NCBI RefSeq assembly: GCF_021365465.1
Contig: NZ_CP089932.1
Span: 1,054,001 to 1,118,000, forward strand
Reading direction: 5' to 3'
Source: Erwinia tracheiphila
GTDB lineage: Bacteria > Pseudomonadota > Gammaproteobacteria > Enterobacterales > Enterobacteriaceae
DNA: 64,000 bases
Shown here: in pieces, positions 47,120-56,365 of the stretch
How the letters are laid out: each line of letters starts with the position of its first letter
How positions within the stretch are numbered: position 1 is the first letter of the stretch
Translations under genes and position numbers: made by a program
The notes under the pieces: model-generated
What the model saw: only the letters and a program-made list of their open reading frames with translations
Database searches by the model: none
Told to the model about the DNA's origin: nothing

Positions 47120-48630
47120 TGAAGCCTTCCTCCAGCCTGCTTGTAAAAGTCGCGGTGCCGGTGCTGCTGGCCGTTAAGTCCTGTTCGGGGAAGGAAAACC
47201 AGAGCAGCCAGACGCAGAAAGCCTCCGGCGGCTCGCTGAAAAACCTGACGCCGGAAGACCTGCGCACGCTGGGCGTTGAGGGCGACACGCCGCAGGATAC
47301 CCTGCGCACCATTGTCGGTAACTTTCGCCGCGTGGAGGAGCGCCTTAACACCCTCGAAGGCGACAATAAAAAGCTCAGTGATGAAAACAAAACCCTGAAA
47401 ACCAAAAACGGTAATGTGGACACGCAGATAAGCCAGGCGGTCAGCACCGCACGTAATGAAGAGGCGCAGAAACGCTCACAACTCAGCAGTCAGGTCGCGG
47501 AGCTTGGTTCTCAGGTGAATCGACTGATGGACCAGATGCAGCAAAAAAACGCAGGCGGCGACACCACGTCATCCACGAAAAACGGCGGGCCGGGCGGTGA
47601 TATCCCGGTGGGGCTGGGCTATGACGGCGGCCAGAATGGCGCGGCGTCCGCACCGTCTTCGGACGGGCTGCAATGGGTGGAGCCAAAGGACGGAGTGGCC
47701 ACCGATTCCGGCGGAAAGCCGGTAACCGACAGTAATAAAAACAACGCCACCGGCTTTGCCTTTGCGACGTCGTTCGATAAGGCCGCCGATGCCACACAGC
47801 AGGCGGCGGCTAAAACCACAACGGCCGCGCAGAACGCCATGAATGAGGCGGAGAAGAATACCGATCCGGTTTACACCCTGCCGGAGAACGCGACGCTGGT
47901 CGGCAGCCGGGCGATGACCGCGCTGCTGGGACGTATTCCGATCGACGGCAAGGTCACTGACCCCTATCCGTTTAAAGTCCTTATCGGTAAGGACAACCTC
48001 ACTGCCAACGGCATTGAGCTGCCTGACGTGCAGGGCGCTGTGGTGTCCGGCACCGCCACCGGCGACTGGACGCTCTCCTGCGTACGCGGCTCCATTACCA
48101 GCATCACATTTGTCTTTACCGACGGGACGGTCCGTACCCTGCCGTCACCCAACGGACAGAACGGCGGGGGGAGTCAGGGCGCACAGGGCAGCGGCAACGG
48201 CGGCAGTAATAATGCCGGCATCGGCTGGCTGTCTGACGATAACGGTATTCCGTGTATTTCCGGTACGCGCAAAAGTAACGCCTCCACCTACCTGCCCACC
48301 ATTGCCGGCCTGGCCGCTGCCACGTCAGCCGGCGATTCGCTGGCGGCGAATCAGAACACCAGTCAGACCAACGGCTACGGTGGCGTGACTTCCAGCCTGA
48401 CCGGGGACGCGGGCCAGGCGGTGCTGGGTAAGGCTTTTGCCGGGGGAATGCGTGAAACCGTGGACTGGGTGAAGGCCCGCTACGGCCAGACCTTCGACGC
48501 CATTTACGTCCCGCCGGGCCAGAAGGTGGCGCTGCACATTACCCGCCAGCTGGCCATCGACTACGAAGAAAAAGGCCGCAAGGTGAAATACGACTTCAGC
48601 CTGGCCCGCAGCGGCACGGGCATGGACTGA
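47119..48630 (+). CDS. TIGR03752-family ICE protein (VirB10/TraB-like)
   Basis: A 503-residue protein with an N-terminal hydrophobic segment (LLVKVAVPVLLAVKS), a coiled-coil stretch around residues 55-145 (RRVEERLNTLEGDNKKLSDE), a Gly/Ser-rich linker and a beta-rich C-terminal domain (TLVGSRAMTALLGRIPIDG, GTATGDWTLSCVRGSITS). The layout fits the VirB10/TraB-like core protein of MPF-G systems. Starts one base inside the upstream stop; the next gene overlaps by one base. Intact. Confidence 0.9.
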   Translation: MKPSSSLLVKVAVPVLLAVKSCSGKENQSSQTQKASGGSLKNLTPEDLRTLGVEGDTPQDTLRTIVGNFRRVEERLNTLEGDNKKLSDENKTLKTKNGNVDTQISQAVSTARNEEAQKRSQLSSQVAELGSQVNRLMDQMQQKNAGGDTTSSTKNGGPGGDIPVGLGYDGGQNGAASAPSSDGLQWVEPKDGVATDSGGKPVTDSNKNNATGFAFATSFDKAADATQQAAAKTTTAAQNAMNEAEKNTDPVYTLPENATLVGSRAMTALLGRIPIDGKVTDPYPFKVLIGKDNLTANGIELPDVQGAVVSGTATGDWTLSCVRGSITSITFVFTDGTVRTLPSPNGQNGGGSQGAQGSGNGGSNNAGIGWLSDDNGIPCISGTRKSNASTYLPTIAGLAAATSAGDSLAANQNTSQTNGYGGVTSSLTGDAGQAVLGKAFAGGMRETVDWVKARYGQTFDAIYVPPGQKVALHITRQLAIDYEEKGRKVKYDFSLARSGTGMD

Positions 48631-48902
48631 TGAGGAACCCAATGCACAACGATAACCTGGAATACCGCGTCGTTTACACGCCGCTCAGTGGTCGCCTTTA
48701 TAGCGGTCTCATCCGACGGGATAACGGCAAATGGCAGGGCAAGCCGCATGATGTCACCGACTGGGCGATGCTGGCGGTCGGTCTCAAACTGTCACGCGAG
48801 GGCAATGATATCCTCTTTCCGCTTCCGGATAACCGCTGTATAAGAATTTCCGCGTTTTTCTGTGACGCTGAAGGTGCGGAGGTCCCATATGACCAGGTTT
48901 AA
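48630..48902 (+). CDS. small unrecognised ICE protein
   Basis: A 90-residue frame (MRNPMHNDNLEYRVVYTPLS, KWQGKPHDVTDWAMLAVGLK) inserted between the VirB10-like and lipoprotein genes and overlapping both. I recognise no family. The alternative start MHNDNLEY at 48642 is possible. Tight packing in the operon supports it being real. Confidence 0.6.
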   Translation: MRNPMHNDNLEYRVVYTPLSGRLYSGLIRRDNGKWQGKPHDVTDWAMLAVGLKLSREGNDILFPLPDNRCIRISAFFCDAEGAEVPYDQV

Positions 48903-49293
48903 AACGCTGGCCGCTGTCCTGCTGGCGGTGACGCTTACCGGATGCAGCACCTCCAAAGATGAAATGCTGCCCCCGGGCGACAGCAGTATGCTGGATATGT
49001 GGAATGACGGCGCGTCGGTCACGCACACCACCACGGAGAGCCGGGCCACGCTGCGCAGGCCCGTTTCCGACGGTGAACGGGTGATTTCGCAGCAGACCCG
49101 TGAGAGCTACAGTCGCACCCAGGAAAATGAAATTCAGCAGACTTTTCCCCGGCTGCCTAATCCGGACATGGTGATGTACGTCTATCCGCATCTGGCAGAT
49201 GGCAGCACCCCGGTGCCCGGCTACAGCACCGTGTTTCCCTTTTACAGCCAGGTGCAGTACGCGCTCCCCGGTGAACGCACGGAGGATCTGTGA
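48889..49293 (+). CDS. TIGR03751-family conjugal transfer lipoprotein
   Basis: A 134-residue lipoprotein: MTRFKTLAAVLLAVTLTGCS has the lipobox LTGC, followed by the conserved SMLDMWNDG and a C-terminal VYPHLADGSTPVPGYSTVFP. I use ATG 48889, behind GCGGAGG, rather than the in-frame ATG at 48862. In MPF-G systems this is the VirB7/TraV-type outer-membrane anchor (role by analogy). Overlaps the ATPase gene by 4 bases. Intact. Confidence 0.9.
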   Translation: MTRFKTLAAVLLAVTLTGCSTSKDEMLPPGDSSMLDMWNDGASVTHTTTESRATLRRPVSDGERVISQQTRESYSRTQENEIQQTFPRLPNPDMVMYVYPHLADGSTPVPGYSTVFPFYSQVQYALPGERTEDL

Positions 49294-52112
49294 TGACGTT
49301 TTCACTGTTTCGACGCCGCTCACGCTCGCAGGATCCGCATCAGCACGGTGACGGGCCGTTTTCGGTGAACGGCCATGAGCCACTGACCCGGGAAGGCAGG
49401 GTGACCCGCGCCGATGAGGCAAGGCTGTACGACACCGCACCCTCGATAATCGACCACATCCCCTGGGGCGAGTATCTGCCGGAACACCAATGCATTCTGC
49501 TGGATGACGGCGTGTCGGTGGGGGCGGTGTATGAAATCACCCCGGTCGGCACCGAAGGCCGTCCCGCTTCCAGGCTGGATGAAATCCGCGACGTCATGGA
49601 GAATGCCCTCCAGGACAGCCTGCCGGAGCTGGATTCCCACCAGTGGGTGGTTCAGTTTTTTTGTCAGGATGAGTCCGATCTGACCGCGTACATGGACCGG
49701 GTGCGCGGCTACGTTAAACCCCGTGCGCAGGGGACTGCATTTACCCGCGCCTGGCTTGACGAGCAGGCGCGTCATCTGAAAAACGTCGCCGTTGAGCAGG
49801 GTCTGTTTCTGGATGATGCCGTCACCGGTGCCCCGTGGCGCGGACAAATCCGTCGCACCCGGATGGTGATTTACCGCTGGGTGGAGACGCCTTACCGCGA
49901 TCCTCTGGCCCCGGAGGTGCTGCTGAAGCAGGTCTGCGATCGGCTGACCTCGGCGATGAGCGGGGCCGGTATCCGCAGCGAGCGGCAGAACGGTGAACAG
50001 ATCCACAGCTGGCTGCTGCGCTGGTTCAATCCCTCGCCGACGTGGGTGGATAAAGCGACCCTGTACCGCTGCGCCCGGCACAGCGACGACGCGCCCGGCG
50101 AGCTGCCGCTGCTGAATGATTTCAGCGAAAGTCTGTGGTTTACCCGGCCCCGCAGCGATGCGGAAAACGGGGTGTGGTGGTTTGATAAGGTGGCGCACCG
50201 GGCGGTGCCGGTGGCCCGCCTGCGTAATGCTCCGTCCACCGGGCATCTGACCGGCGAGGTCCGGCGGGGCGATAACATTAACGCCATCATGGACCTGCTG
50301 CCGGAAGGTACGGTGCTGACCATGACGCTGCTTATTCAGCCGCAGGACAGGCTGGAGGAAAATTTTGCCCGCCTGAGCCGGGATTCAATGGGTGAGAACG
50401 TGGGCTCGCTGCGTGCGCGTGAGGACGCGGCCACGGCGCGTACTTACCTCGGCAACAGGTACAAGCTTTACAGGGCAGCGGTGACCCTGCTGATTAAGGC
50501 GTGTGATATTGCCACGCTGGACAGGCGCTATCTGGATCTCAGCAGCACGCTGCTGAACTGCGGGCTGGAGCCGGTCAACCCGGAGCATGACGTTGGGCCA
50601 CTCAGCAGCTATCTACGTGCACTGCCGATGTGTTTTAACCCGGAGAAGGACCGCCATAACTGGTACACGCGCCTGATGTTTGTGCAGCATTTTGCCTGCC
50701 TGGCACCGGTTTACGGGCGCGATACCGGGACGGGCAATCCGGGATTCACCTTTTTCAATCGCGGCGGCGGACCGCTCTCCGTTGACCCTCTCAACAAGAA
50801 CGACAGGACCCAGAACGCCCACAAGCTGCTGTTTGTCCCCACAGGGGCCGGTAAGTCGGCCACGGCGCTGTGTGAGCTGGCGCAGATGATGGCCATCTAC
50901 CGGCCGTGCATCTTCCTGCTGGAGGCCGGTAACAGCTTCGGACTTTTTGGCGACTACTGTGCCTCGCTGGGCCTGACGGTCCACCGGGTGAGCATCAAGC
51001 CGGGTAAAGTCATCTCGCTCGCGCCGTTTGCCGACTCGCACCTGCTGATGCGGGCCAGACCAGATGCGCTGATGGTCAGCGAAGAGGATCTGCCAGATAT
51101 TGACGAGGACGGGGGCGATGACGACGATAAGGATGAAGAACGTGACGTGCCGGGCGAAATGGAAATTGCGGCCCGCCTGATGATAACCGGCGGTGAAGCT
51201 GCGGAGGAGGGGAGGATGACCCGCGCCGACCGGGGGATGATCCGTGAGGCGATGATGATTGCTGCCCGTAAGGTGTATGAGGAGAACCGGCAGATGCTGC
51301 CGGAAGATTTGATGTTTGCGCTACAGAATATCGCCCGTGATGTCAGCATCGGGGAGGATGGTCGTGAGAAACGGACCGCCGCCCGGCGGGCGCGGGCGGA
51401 GGAGATGTCGGAAGCGCTGCGCATGTTTACCGAGGGCTTTGAGGGGGAGCTGTTCAACCGTCCGGGCACGCCGTGGCCGGAATCGGACATGACCATTGTC
51501 GACCCGGGTGCGCTGGCCCGCGAAGGCTACGAGGCTCAGATAGCGGTGATTTCTCTGCTCAACACCATCAATAATATCGCTGAACGGGAGCAGTACAGCG
51601 ATCGCGACACCATCGTGCCCATCGATGAGGCGCATATCGTTATCGCCAGTCCGCTGCTGGGACCGTATGCCACCAAAATTGTAAAGATGTGGCGTAAGCT
51701 CGGCGCATGGCTGTGGCTGTTTACGCAGAACCTGGCCGACTTTCCCGATACGGCGAAAAAAATGCTGAACATGGCGGAGTGGTGGATCTGCCTGGTGATG
51801 CCGCCGGATGAGGTGGAGCAGATTGCCCGTTTTAAAACGCTGACCGACGAGCAGAAAACCATGCTGCTGTCGGCCACCAAACTCCCGAGGAAATATACCG
51901 AAGGGGTGATCCTCTCGCGTAAGGTACAGTCGCTCTTTCGTGCCGTGCCGCCCAGTCTCTGTCTGGCGCTGGGGATGACGGAGAAAGAGGAAAAAGCCGA
52001 ACGGCGTGACATCATGAACCAGATGCACTGTAGCGAACTGGAGGCGGCGTTCCACGTAGCACGTCGGCTGGATGAGAGCCGTGGTCTGCATACTGAACAG
52101 AGGACAGCATGA
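49290..52112 (+). CDS. conjugative transfer ATPase (TIGR03744, VirB4/TraC-like)
   Basis: A 940-residue cytoplasmic ATPase that powers assembly of the conjugation channel. The N-terminal half has the family's EYLPEHQCILLDDGVSVGAV region. The Walker A motif VPTGAGKSAT has its Lys at residue 522, Walker B is VPIDEAHIVI (Asp779-Glu780), and WLFTQNLADFPDTAKK and WWICLVMPPDEVEQI follow. An acidic insert (DIDEDGGDDDDKDEERD) lies near residue 610. It is the one large conjugation gene in this block that is clearly whole. The following gene overlaps by 4 bases. Confidence 0.93.
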   Translation: MMTFSLFRRRSRSQDPHQHGDGPFSVNGHEPLTREGRVTRADEARLYDTAPSIIDHIPWGEYLPEHQCILLDDGVSVGAVYEITPVGTEGRPASRLDEIRDVMENALQDSLPELDSHQWVVQFFCQDESDLTAYMDRVRGYVKPRAQGTAFTRAWLDEQARHLKNVAVEQGLFLDDAVTGAPWRGQIRRTRMVIYRWVETPYRDPLAPEVLLKQVCDRLTSAMSGAGIRSERQNGEQIHSWLLRWFNPSPTWVDKATLYRCARHSDDAPGELPLLNDFSESLWFTRPRSDAENGVWWFDKVAHRAVPVARLRNAPSTGHLTGEVRRGDNINAIMDLLPEGTVLTMTLLIQPQDRLEENFARLSRDSMGENVGSLRAREDAATARTYLGNRYKLYRAAVTLLIKACDIATLDRRYLDLSSTLLNCGLEPVNPEHDVGPLSSYLRALPMCFNPEKDRHNWYTRLMFVQHFACLAPVYGRDTGTGNPGFTFFNRGGGPLSVDPLNKNDRTQNAHKLLFVPTGAGKSATALCELAQMMAIYRPCIFLLEAGNSFGLFGDYCASLGLTVHRVSIKPGKVISLAPFADSHLLMRARPDALMVSEEDLPDIDEDGGDDDDKDEERDVPGEMEIAARLMITGGEAAEEGRMTRADRGMIREAMMIAARKVYEENRQMLPEDLMFALQNIARDVSIGEDGREKRTAARRARAEEMSEALRMFTEGFEGELFNRPGTPWPESDMTIVDPGALAREGYEAQIAVISLLNTINNIAEREQYSDRDTIVPIDEAHIVIASPLLGPYATKIVKMWRKLGAWLWLFTQNLADFPDTAKKMLNMAEWWICLVMPPDEVEQIARFKTLTDEQKTMLLSATKLPRKYTEGVILSRKVQSLFRAVPPSLCLALGMTEKEEKAERRDIMNQMHCSELEAAFHVARRLDESRGLHTEQRTA

Positions 52113-52513
52113 AAAAACTGATTATGGAACCGCCGTCGGTCGTCCCTGACAGGGCGCTGATTGCCACCGTCATCTTTACTGTCCCGCCGCAGGGGCTGGC
52201 GTCAGTTGGTGAGTCTGACAGCGTGGCGCTGGGACAACTCCGGGAGGAAATACTCAGGCGACTGGAAAAACCGGTGCTGCTGTCGGCGTACCCACACCGG
52301 GTGGGGCGTCGCAGTTGTCTGGCGGTGCATCTGGAAGACAGCAGGGGCAGAACGCCGGATATTCTCATCACCGTCACCGGCAATACGCTGTGGCCGGGAG
52401 AAGGCGAGTTCAGGACCGGTATTCGCTGGAATATCTGCGTGCCGGATGCCACCGATATGCAGTGGGTGCTGAAGGAGATTGACCGGGTGGCCTGCGGCGG
52501 GGTGTGCAGTTAA
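52109..52513 (+). CDS. unrecognised protein following the VirB4-like ATPase
   Basis: A 134-residue protein starting MKKLIMEPPSVVPDRALIAT, with no signal peptide or membrane segment and a mixed alpha/beta look. Its ATG overlaps the ATPase stop, so it belongs to the operon. The usual ICE order would continue with a thioredoxin-like protein and further channel genes, but those are absent here. Family unknown. Confidence 0.65.
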   Translation: MKKLIMEPPSVVPDRALIATVIFTVPPQGLASVGESDSVALGQLREEILRRLEKPVLLSAYPHRVGRRSCLAVHLEDSRGRTPDILITVTGNTLWPGEGEFRTGIRWNICVPDATDMQWVLKEIDRVACGGVCS

Positions 52514-52724
52514 GCGGGCCTGTGGGTTATGCGGGCAGCGCGGTTTGCTGGCTGCGTAAGCCTCAGGTTGCGGTTGCGGGCGGCAAAGAGCCCGCGTTCA
52601 GTTTGTCAGGATAGATTCAATGATCGGCGCCGGAAATTCTGCGTTACATAAAGGGGATGGCTGCAAAACCGTCCCGGCAGATGCTCCAGAAGCAGGCATG
52701 TGGTACGAATTGCATCGCTTACAG

Positions 52725-53231
52725 TTAATTTACAATATCAATAATGGCTGATAAAAATCCGCTAAAATCCTGATGGGATTCAATGATATATTCAGTTGAA
52801 GCTTTATCAAGTATCTGAAAGCAATCCTCAGTCAGATGGTAAGTGAACAGCGACATGCCATCCTCGCCAATCAGCACTCCATCTGCGAGGTTTGGGTCAA
52901 CATAGATTTGATTGTCACGTGCTTCAACGTTACGGATGTAGATATTTGACCATAGGGGTTGACCATTTTCCGCCTGTACCACGCTGTACAGCGTCAGCCC
53001 GTTGTATTCCAGACCGTCCATGACGCTAAACATTTCTGAATAGTCCGGTCGGTTTATCATCAGACGCTGAATATCCGCATAAACGGTTTTTTTTAATTCG
53101 TCCCAATCTTCGGGAGACGATTTATTTATCAGGTTTGCCAGTACGTCTGGATCAACGGGACGTGCTACAGGGTAACCATCCGTAGTCATCAGAGTGCTGA
53201 AAATGGCAAGCAGTTGATTTATATTTTTCAT
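52725..53231 (-). CDS. putative immunity protein for the adjacent HNH toxin
   Basis: A 168-residue acidic protein (MKNINQLLAIFSTLMTTDGY, PVDPDVLANLINKSSPEDWD) with no export signal. It starts 9 bases after the toxin stop and its ribosome binding site GGGGAGG lies inside the toxin's last codons, the coupling typical of toxin-immunity pairs. I cannot assign it to a named immunity family. Role inferred from position and size. Confidence 0.6.
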   Translation of the reverse strand: MKNINQLLAIFSTLMTTDGYPVARPVDPDVLANLINKSSPEDWDELKKTVYADIQRLMINRPDYSEMFSVMDGLEYNGLTLYSVVQAENGQPLWSNIYIRNVEARDNQIYVDPNLADGVLIGEDGMSLFTYHLTEDCFQILDKASTEYIIESHQDFSGFLSAIIDIVN

Positions 53232-53240
53232 ATGCGTTTC

Positions 53241-54224
53241 TTACCTCCCCGGTGGGTAGATTACGCCGTTTGGCGAAGGCCATAAGACTTTTGTGCTGGA
53301 ATTGTAAGGCAGATCTTTAGTAATTATCGCCTGTGCCTTTGACAGAGCAGAATGATAAGGCGAGTTCTGTATCAGTATCAGGTTATCAAGCGCATTTGTA
53401 CCACCATCATCCAGAGGAATTTTATGGTGTACCTGCCAGCCAGGCGGCACCTTTCCTTTCGCCAGACGTTGTAAATTGCTGGAATCAAACGTTGATAGCG
53501 CATCAGGATGATTGGAAAGAGATTTAAGAAAACCAGATCGCACAGAGCTGTTGAACTGTCCGCGTAAGGCATGGTACTCAGTGCGGTCGCGCCGCAGGTA
53601 GTCAAGTTGAGTTACATTCATATCATCCATTAGAACATGTGCTTTTTTGTATTTTCCCAAATAGCTTGTCAGTTCTTCTGCTGCCAGCGGTTTCTTAATA
53701 ATTAGCAATGAAGCAGCAGCTACCATCAGGCCTGACGTGGTTTCGTTTAAAACTCCGTCGTATCCTTTAACTGCATCACCGTCAAGCTGTTCGGCAGTTT
53801 TACGGAATCCTTCAACATTACCGTTATAGATACCGCCGGCAGCCAGCAGCCTCCCGACATTCTTACTGTTCAGAGTTTTTCCTGCGGTTTCATAAATCAC
53901 TGGCTGTGTGCCTCCTCTCCTCAGCTGCCTTGAAGAGGTCGGTGTGGGTTTTCCACCTGAACTTCGGTAATCACGCTGACTTACAGCACGATTAAATGCG
54001 TCAATGATTCTCTTCTCCCCCCCAAACCTGAATACTTTGTCATTACGGCAAATCAGGATGCCATCGTCGTTTATATAAAAAAGTCCGGCAGGCAGGACGG
54101 ATACTTCATTCAGACATACCACTTGATGGTTAGGAAACTGAATCATCGTTTTAAAAATTTCCTGACCATGAGCAGCAGTGTCTGTAATGCAGTAATGATG
54201 TGCCATCGGGAACGTTATGGTCAT
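53241..54224 (-). pseudogene. polymorphic-toxin C-terminal part with HNH nuclease, 5' end replaced by IS sequence
   Basis: The last ~70 residues form an HNH nuclease toxin domain: PPGWQVHHKIPLDDGGTNAL, DNLILIQNSPYHSALSKAQ. Such domains are the C-terminal warheads of Rhs, CDI or T6SS-delivered toxins. Upstream residues (AGLFYINDDGILICRNDKVF onward) are native until 54121. The first 33 residues ([20 protein letters not shown] onward) are encoded by the IS91-family end, so the delivery region is gone. The chimeric frame is open, so a cytosolic product is conceivable. The immunity gene follows. Confidence 0.75.
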
Positions 54225-54276
54225 AAAATGGCATTTGCGGCGCGTTTTTAACCTGAAAGCTGTTTTTCAGACGCAC

Positions 54277-55491
54277 TTATCCCGCAGTCTGTGCCAGAAG
54301 CCATCGTTTCCGGTCGATGTTATGCAGTCTTTCTGCCACCAACTCCGACGCGTGCCTCCCGGCCTGCGCACTGCTGAAGCGCAGTCGGTTGCCGCACAGA
54401 ATGCATTTGTACGGATCCGTGCGCAGAAATTCTTTCATCAGCGCGGCGAAGCCGGGCTTCTCCGGTTTTTTCCGCGCTTCCATCTCCAGGGCTTCATACA
54501 CCTTCGGCAGCAGGCTACCCCGTTTACGGTTTGATAAAAAACCGTAATAACGCACCATCTTAAAATGCTTCGCCGGGATATGGCTGATATAACGTCCGAT
54601 CATATCTTCCTGCGTCAGCGTCTGCTGCCGGTACTGCTGCGTACGGTGGTCGTAATAGTGGTGCACCACCGCGCCGCCGCTGTAGTGCCTCAGCTTCGCC
54701 GCCGACACGGGGGGCCGTTTCAGGTACCGGCCCAGATATTTGACGCTCCGCCAGGCCCCCCGGGTCTTCTTCGCGAAGTGGACCTTCCAGCGGCGCCCGT
54801 ACTGCGCCTGCAGATAGCGCAGCCACTGTTTTTTGTCGTGGATATGCCCCAGCCCCGGCAGCCTGCCGGGGTTAATCAGGTCATAGCTGTGGCGCAGCAG
54901 CCGGATGACGGCTCCGCGCCAGATTTCCTCCACGGCATGCTTTTTAAAGAAGAGGTCGCGCCATACGCCGTGTTTAATATCAAGCCCGCCGCGGGTGACG
55001 GAGAGATGAATGTGGGGATGCTGGTTGAGCTGGCGACCGTAGGTGTGCAGGGCGCAGAAGATACCGACTTCCACACCCTGTTTTCTGGCCCAGCGGAGCA
55101 TGGCGCGGGTGGCTGCGCGGAACAGGGCATTGAGCAGAGGCCAGTTATTGTTGAAAAAGGGCCACAGCAGATGGGGCATGGTGAAGGTGATATGCTGCCA
55201 GTCGCAGTCGGGCAGAATTTGCTGTTGCTCTGTAATCCACTGCTCCGTGGCCTTATGTCCGCAGGAGCTGCAGCCTTTTGATTTACAGGTCTGGCAGAAG
55301 AAGCGGGTGTGGGTGCAGTCCGGGGAGGCGCAGCAGTATCGCTTCACCCCCATGGCAGCAGTGCCGCAGGCGAGCATGCGCTCGACGCAGAGTACGGTCC
55401 AGGGGCTGAGGGTGTCCCCGTGTTTATCCATATACCGGTTCCAGGCGTCATCAGTGGTGAACAGCAGTTTTGCCGGGCGCGGGATATACAT
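54277..55491 (-). CDS. IS91-family Y2 transposase
   Basis: 404 residues, identical in protein sequence to 18200-19414. HUH motif HPHIHLSVT and paired Tyr motif YLGRY are present. Intact. Confidence 0.95.
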   Translation of the reverse strand: MYIPRPAKLLFTTDDAWNRYMDKHGDTLSPWTVLCVERMLACGTAAMGVKRYCCASPDCTHTRFFCQTCKSKGCSSCGHKATEQWITEQQQILPDCDWQHITFTMPHLLWPFFNNNWPLLNALFRAATRAMLRWARKQGVEVGIFCALHTYGRQLNQHPHIHLSVTRGGLDIKHGVWRDLFFKKHAVEEIWRGAVIRLLRHSYDLINPGRLPGLGHIHDKKQWLRYLQAQYGRRWKVHFAKKTRGAWRSVKYLGRYLKRPPVSAAKLRHYSGGAVVHHYYDHRTQQYRQQTLTQEDMIGRYISHIPAKHFKMVRYYGFLSNRKRGSLLPKVYEALEMEARKKPEKPGFAALMKEFLRTDPYKCILCGNRLRFSSAQAGRHASELVAERLHNIDRKRWLLAQTAG

Positions 55492-55499
55492 GCGGCGGA

Positions 55500-55946
55500 T
55501 TATCGCTCTGCAGTGGCACCGGTATTATAGTGCCAGTCGTCACAGTCATCGGCCCAGTTGTCGGTGTGTTTATCCCAGGGAGCGAAGGTCACCGGCAGCA
55601 TGCCGGATTCTGTGGCGATAATAAACACATCGGCTGGCATGGACTCAAGGACGACATCGCCGTCGGGTGAGTCAGGCGGCTCAAAGCCGCGGATGATGCA
55701 GACGAGAGGCGGGTCGAAGTGTGTATCGAGGAAAAACTGTGGCCCCAGGTGGACACAGTGACGAATGGCATCCTGCGGAGTGTCGTAAAAAAACTCGTCG
55801 GGGTCGTCATAATCGCTCCGGGGCGGAATGGACACCAGAAAACGCTTAGGATATCCGGGTATAGCGCGTCGGGACGAGGGCGTGGGTTTACGCTTTCTGG
55901 GGGCTTTGCTACGGGCAATGTGAATGATTTCCTGAGAAATTAACAT
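55500..55946 (-). CDS. IS91-element accessory ORF, unknown function
   Basis: A 148-residue protein ending 8 bases before the transposase start, presumably on the same transcript. It begins MLISQEIIHIARSKAPRKRK, has a basic Pro/Arg-rich N-terminus, then YPKRFLVSIPPRSDYDDPDE and an acidic, Trp-rich tail (WADDCDDWHYNTGATAE). It has no family I recognise. It is whole here, frameshifted in the ulaA copy and absent from the element at 1-367, so it is probably dispensable cargo. Confidence 0.7.
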   Translation of the reverse strand: MLISQEIIHIARSKAPRKRKPTPSSRRAIPGYPKRFLVSIPPRSDYDDPDEFFYDTPQDAIRHCVHLGPQFFLDTHFDPPLVCIIRGFEPPDSPDGDVVLESMPADVFIIATESGMLPVTFAPWDKHTDNWADDCDDWHYNTGATAER

Positions 55947-56032
55947 ACCGCAGAGTATAAAGCTGTGAGCCGGTCATGAACACCCTCGGAACGGCAGAGC
56001 CGTGACGCTCGCCCTGTAAGGGCGCTATGTTC

Positions 56033-56253
56033 TGACGATATTCTTCGTTATGGCTTGCTGTATGACTGCATTTACGTGGTTTATGAATGATGGGTACAGC
56101 AAGATTGCCGAAATGCAGCGTATGGAAGCCGTCTGGCAGAAAAAAGCCCCACTGGCTGATATATCGCGTTGTGATGGGAAGCCCTGCGTTAAGGTGGATG
56201 CTCGCACTACATATGGTGATAAAGAGAATACCTGGATGATTATCAAAAAATAA
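56033..56253 (+). pseudogene. small membrane protein gene, 5' end removed by the IS
   Basis: The frame is open from the IS border: LTIFFVMACCMTAFTWFM is a membrane helix, followed by NDGYSKIAEMQRMEAVWQKK and CDGKPCVKVDARTTYGDKEN. The native start must have been a few codons upstream, now replaced by IS sequence. Internal ATG codons (56050) could still be used. It resembles small plasmid- or ICE-borne inner-membrane proteins, but I cannot name it. A terminator follows directly. Confidence 0.55.
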
Positions 56254-56285
56254 AATAACGGCTCATAAAGAACCGTTATTTTTAC
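56253..56285 (+). terminator. terminator
   Basis: AAATAACGG-N10-CCGTTATTTTT forms a 9-bp stem with a T tract immediately after the small membrane protein gene. Confidence 0.8.
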
Positions 56286-56365
56286 TTATCGCAATAGATG
56301 GAGTGAAGAGGGGGCAGCTCAGCTCTCCATTTAAAACAAAATAACTTAATAATTAAATTGTTTTA

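Larger units (their letters stand above)
54126..56032 (-). mobile_element. IS91-family element, copy in the toxin gene (1907 bp)
   Basis: The left end ATGGTTAGG follows CTTG (54122-54125) and the right end is GCTATGTTC at 56024-56032. Nearly identical to the copy in ulaA. The sequences on its two sides do not rejoin into one gene (toxin remnant left, an unrelated forward gene fragment right), so a deletion or one-ended event accompanied insertion. Confidence 0.9.

Noticed and set aside
48014..48388. Forward 124-codon frame inside the TIGR03752 gene
   Set aside because: Shadow of a well-supported gene in another frame.
49320..50246. 308-codon reverse frame under the VirB4-like ATPase
   Set aside because: Antisense shadow; the forward protein has Walker A and B motifs and operon overlaps.
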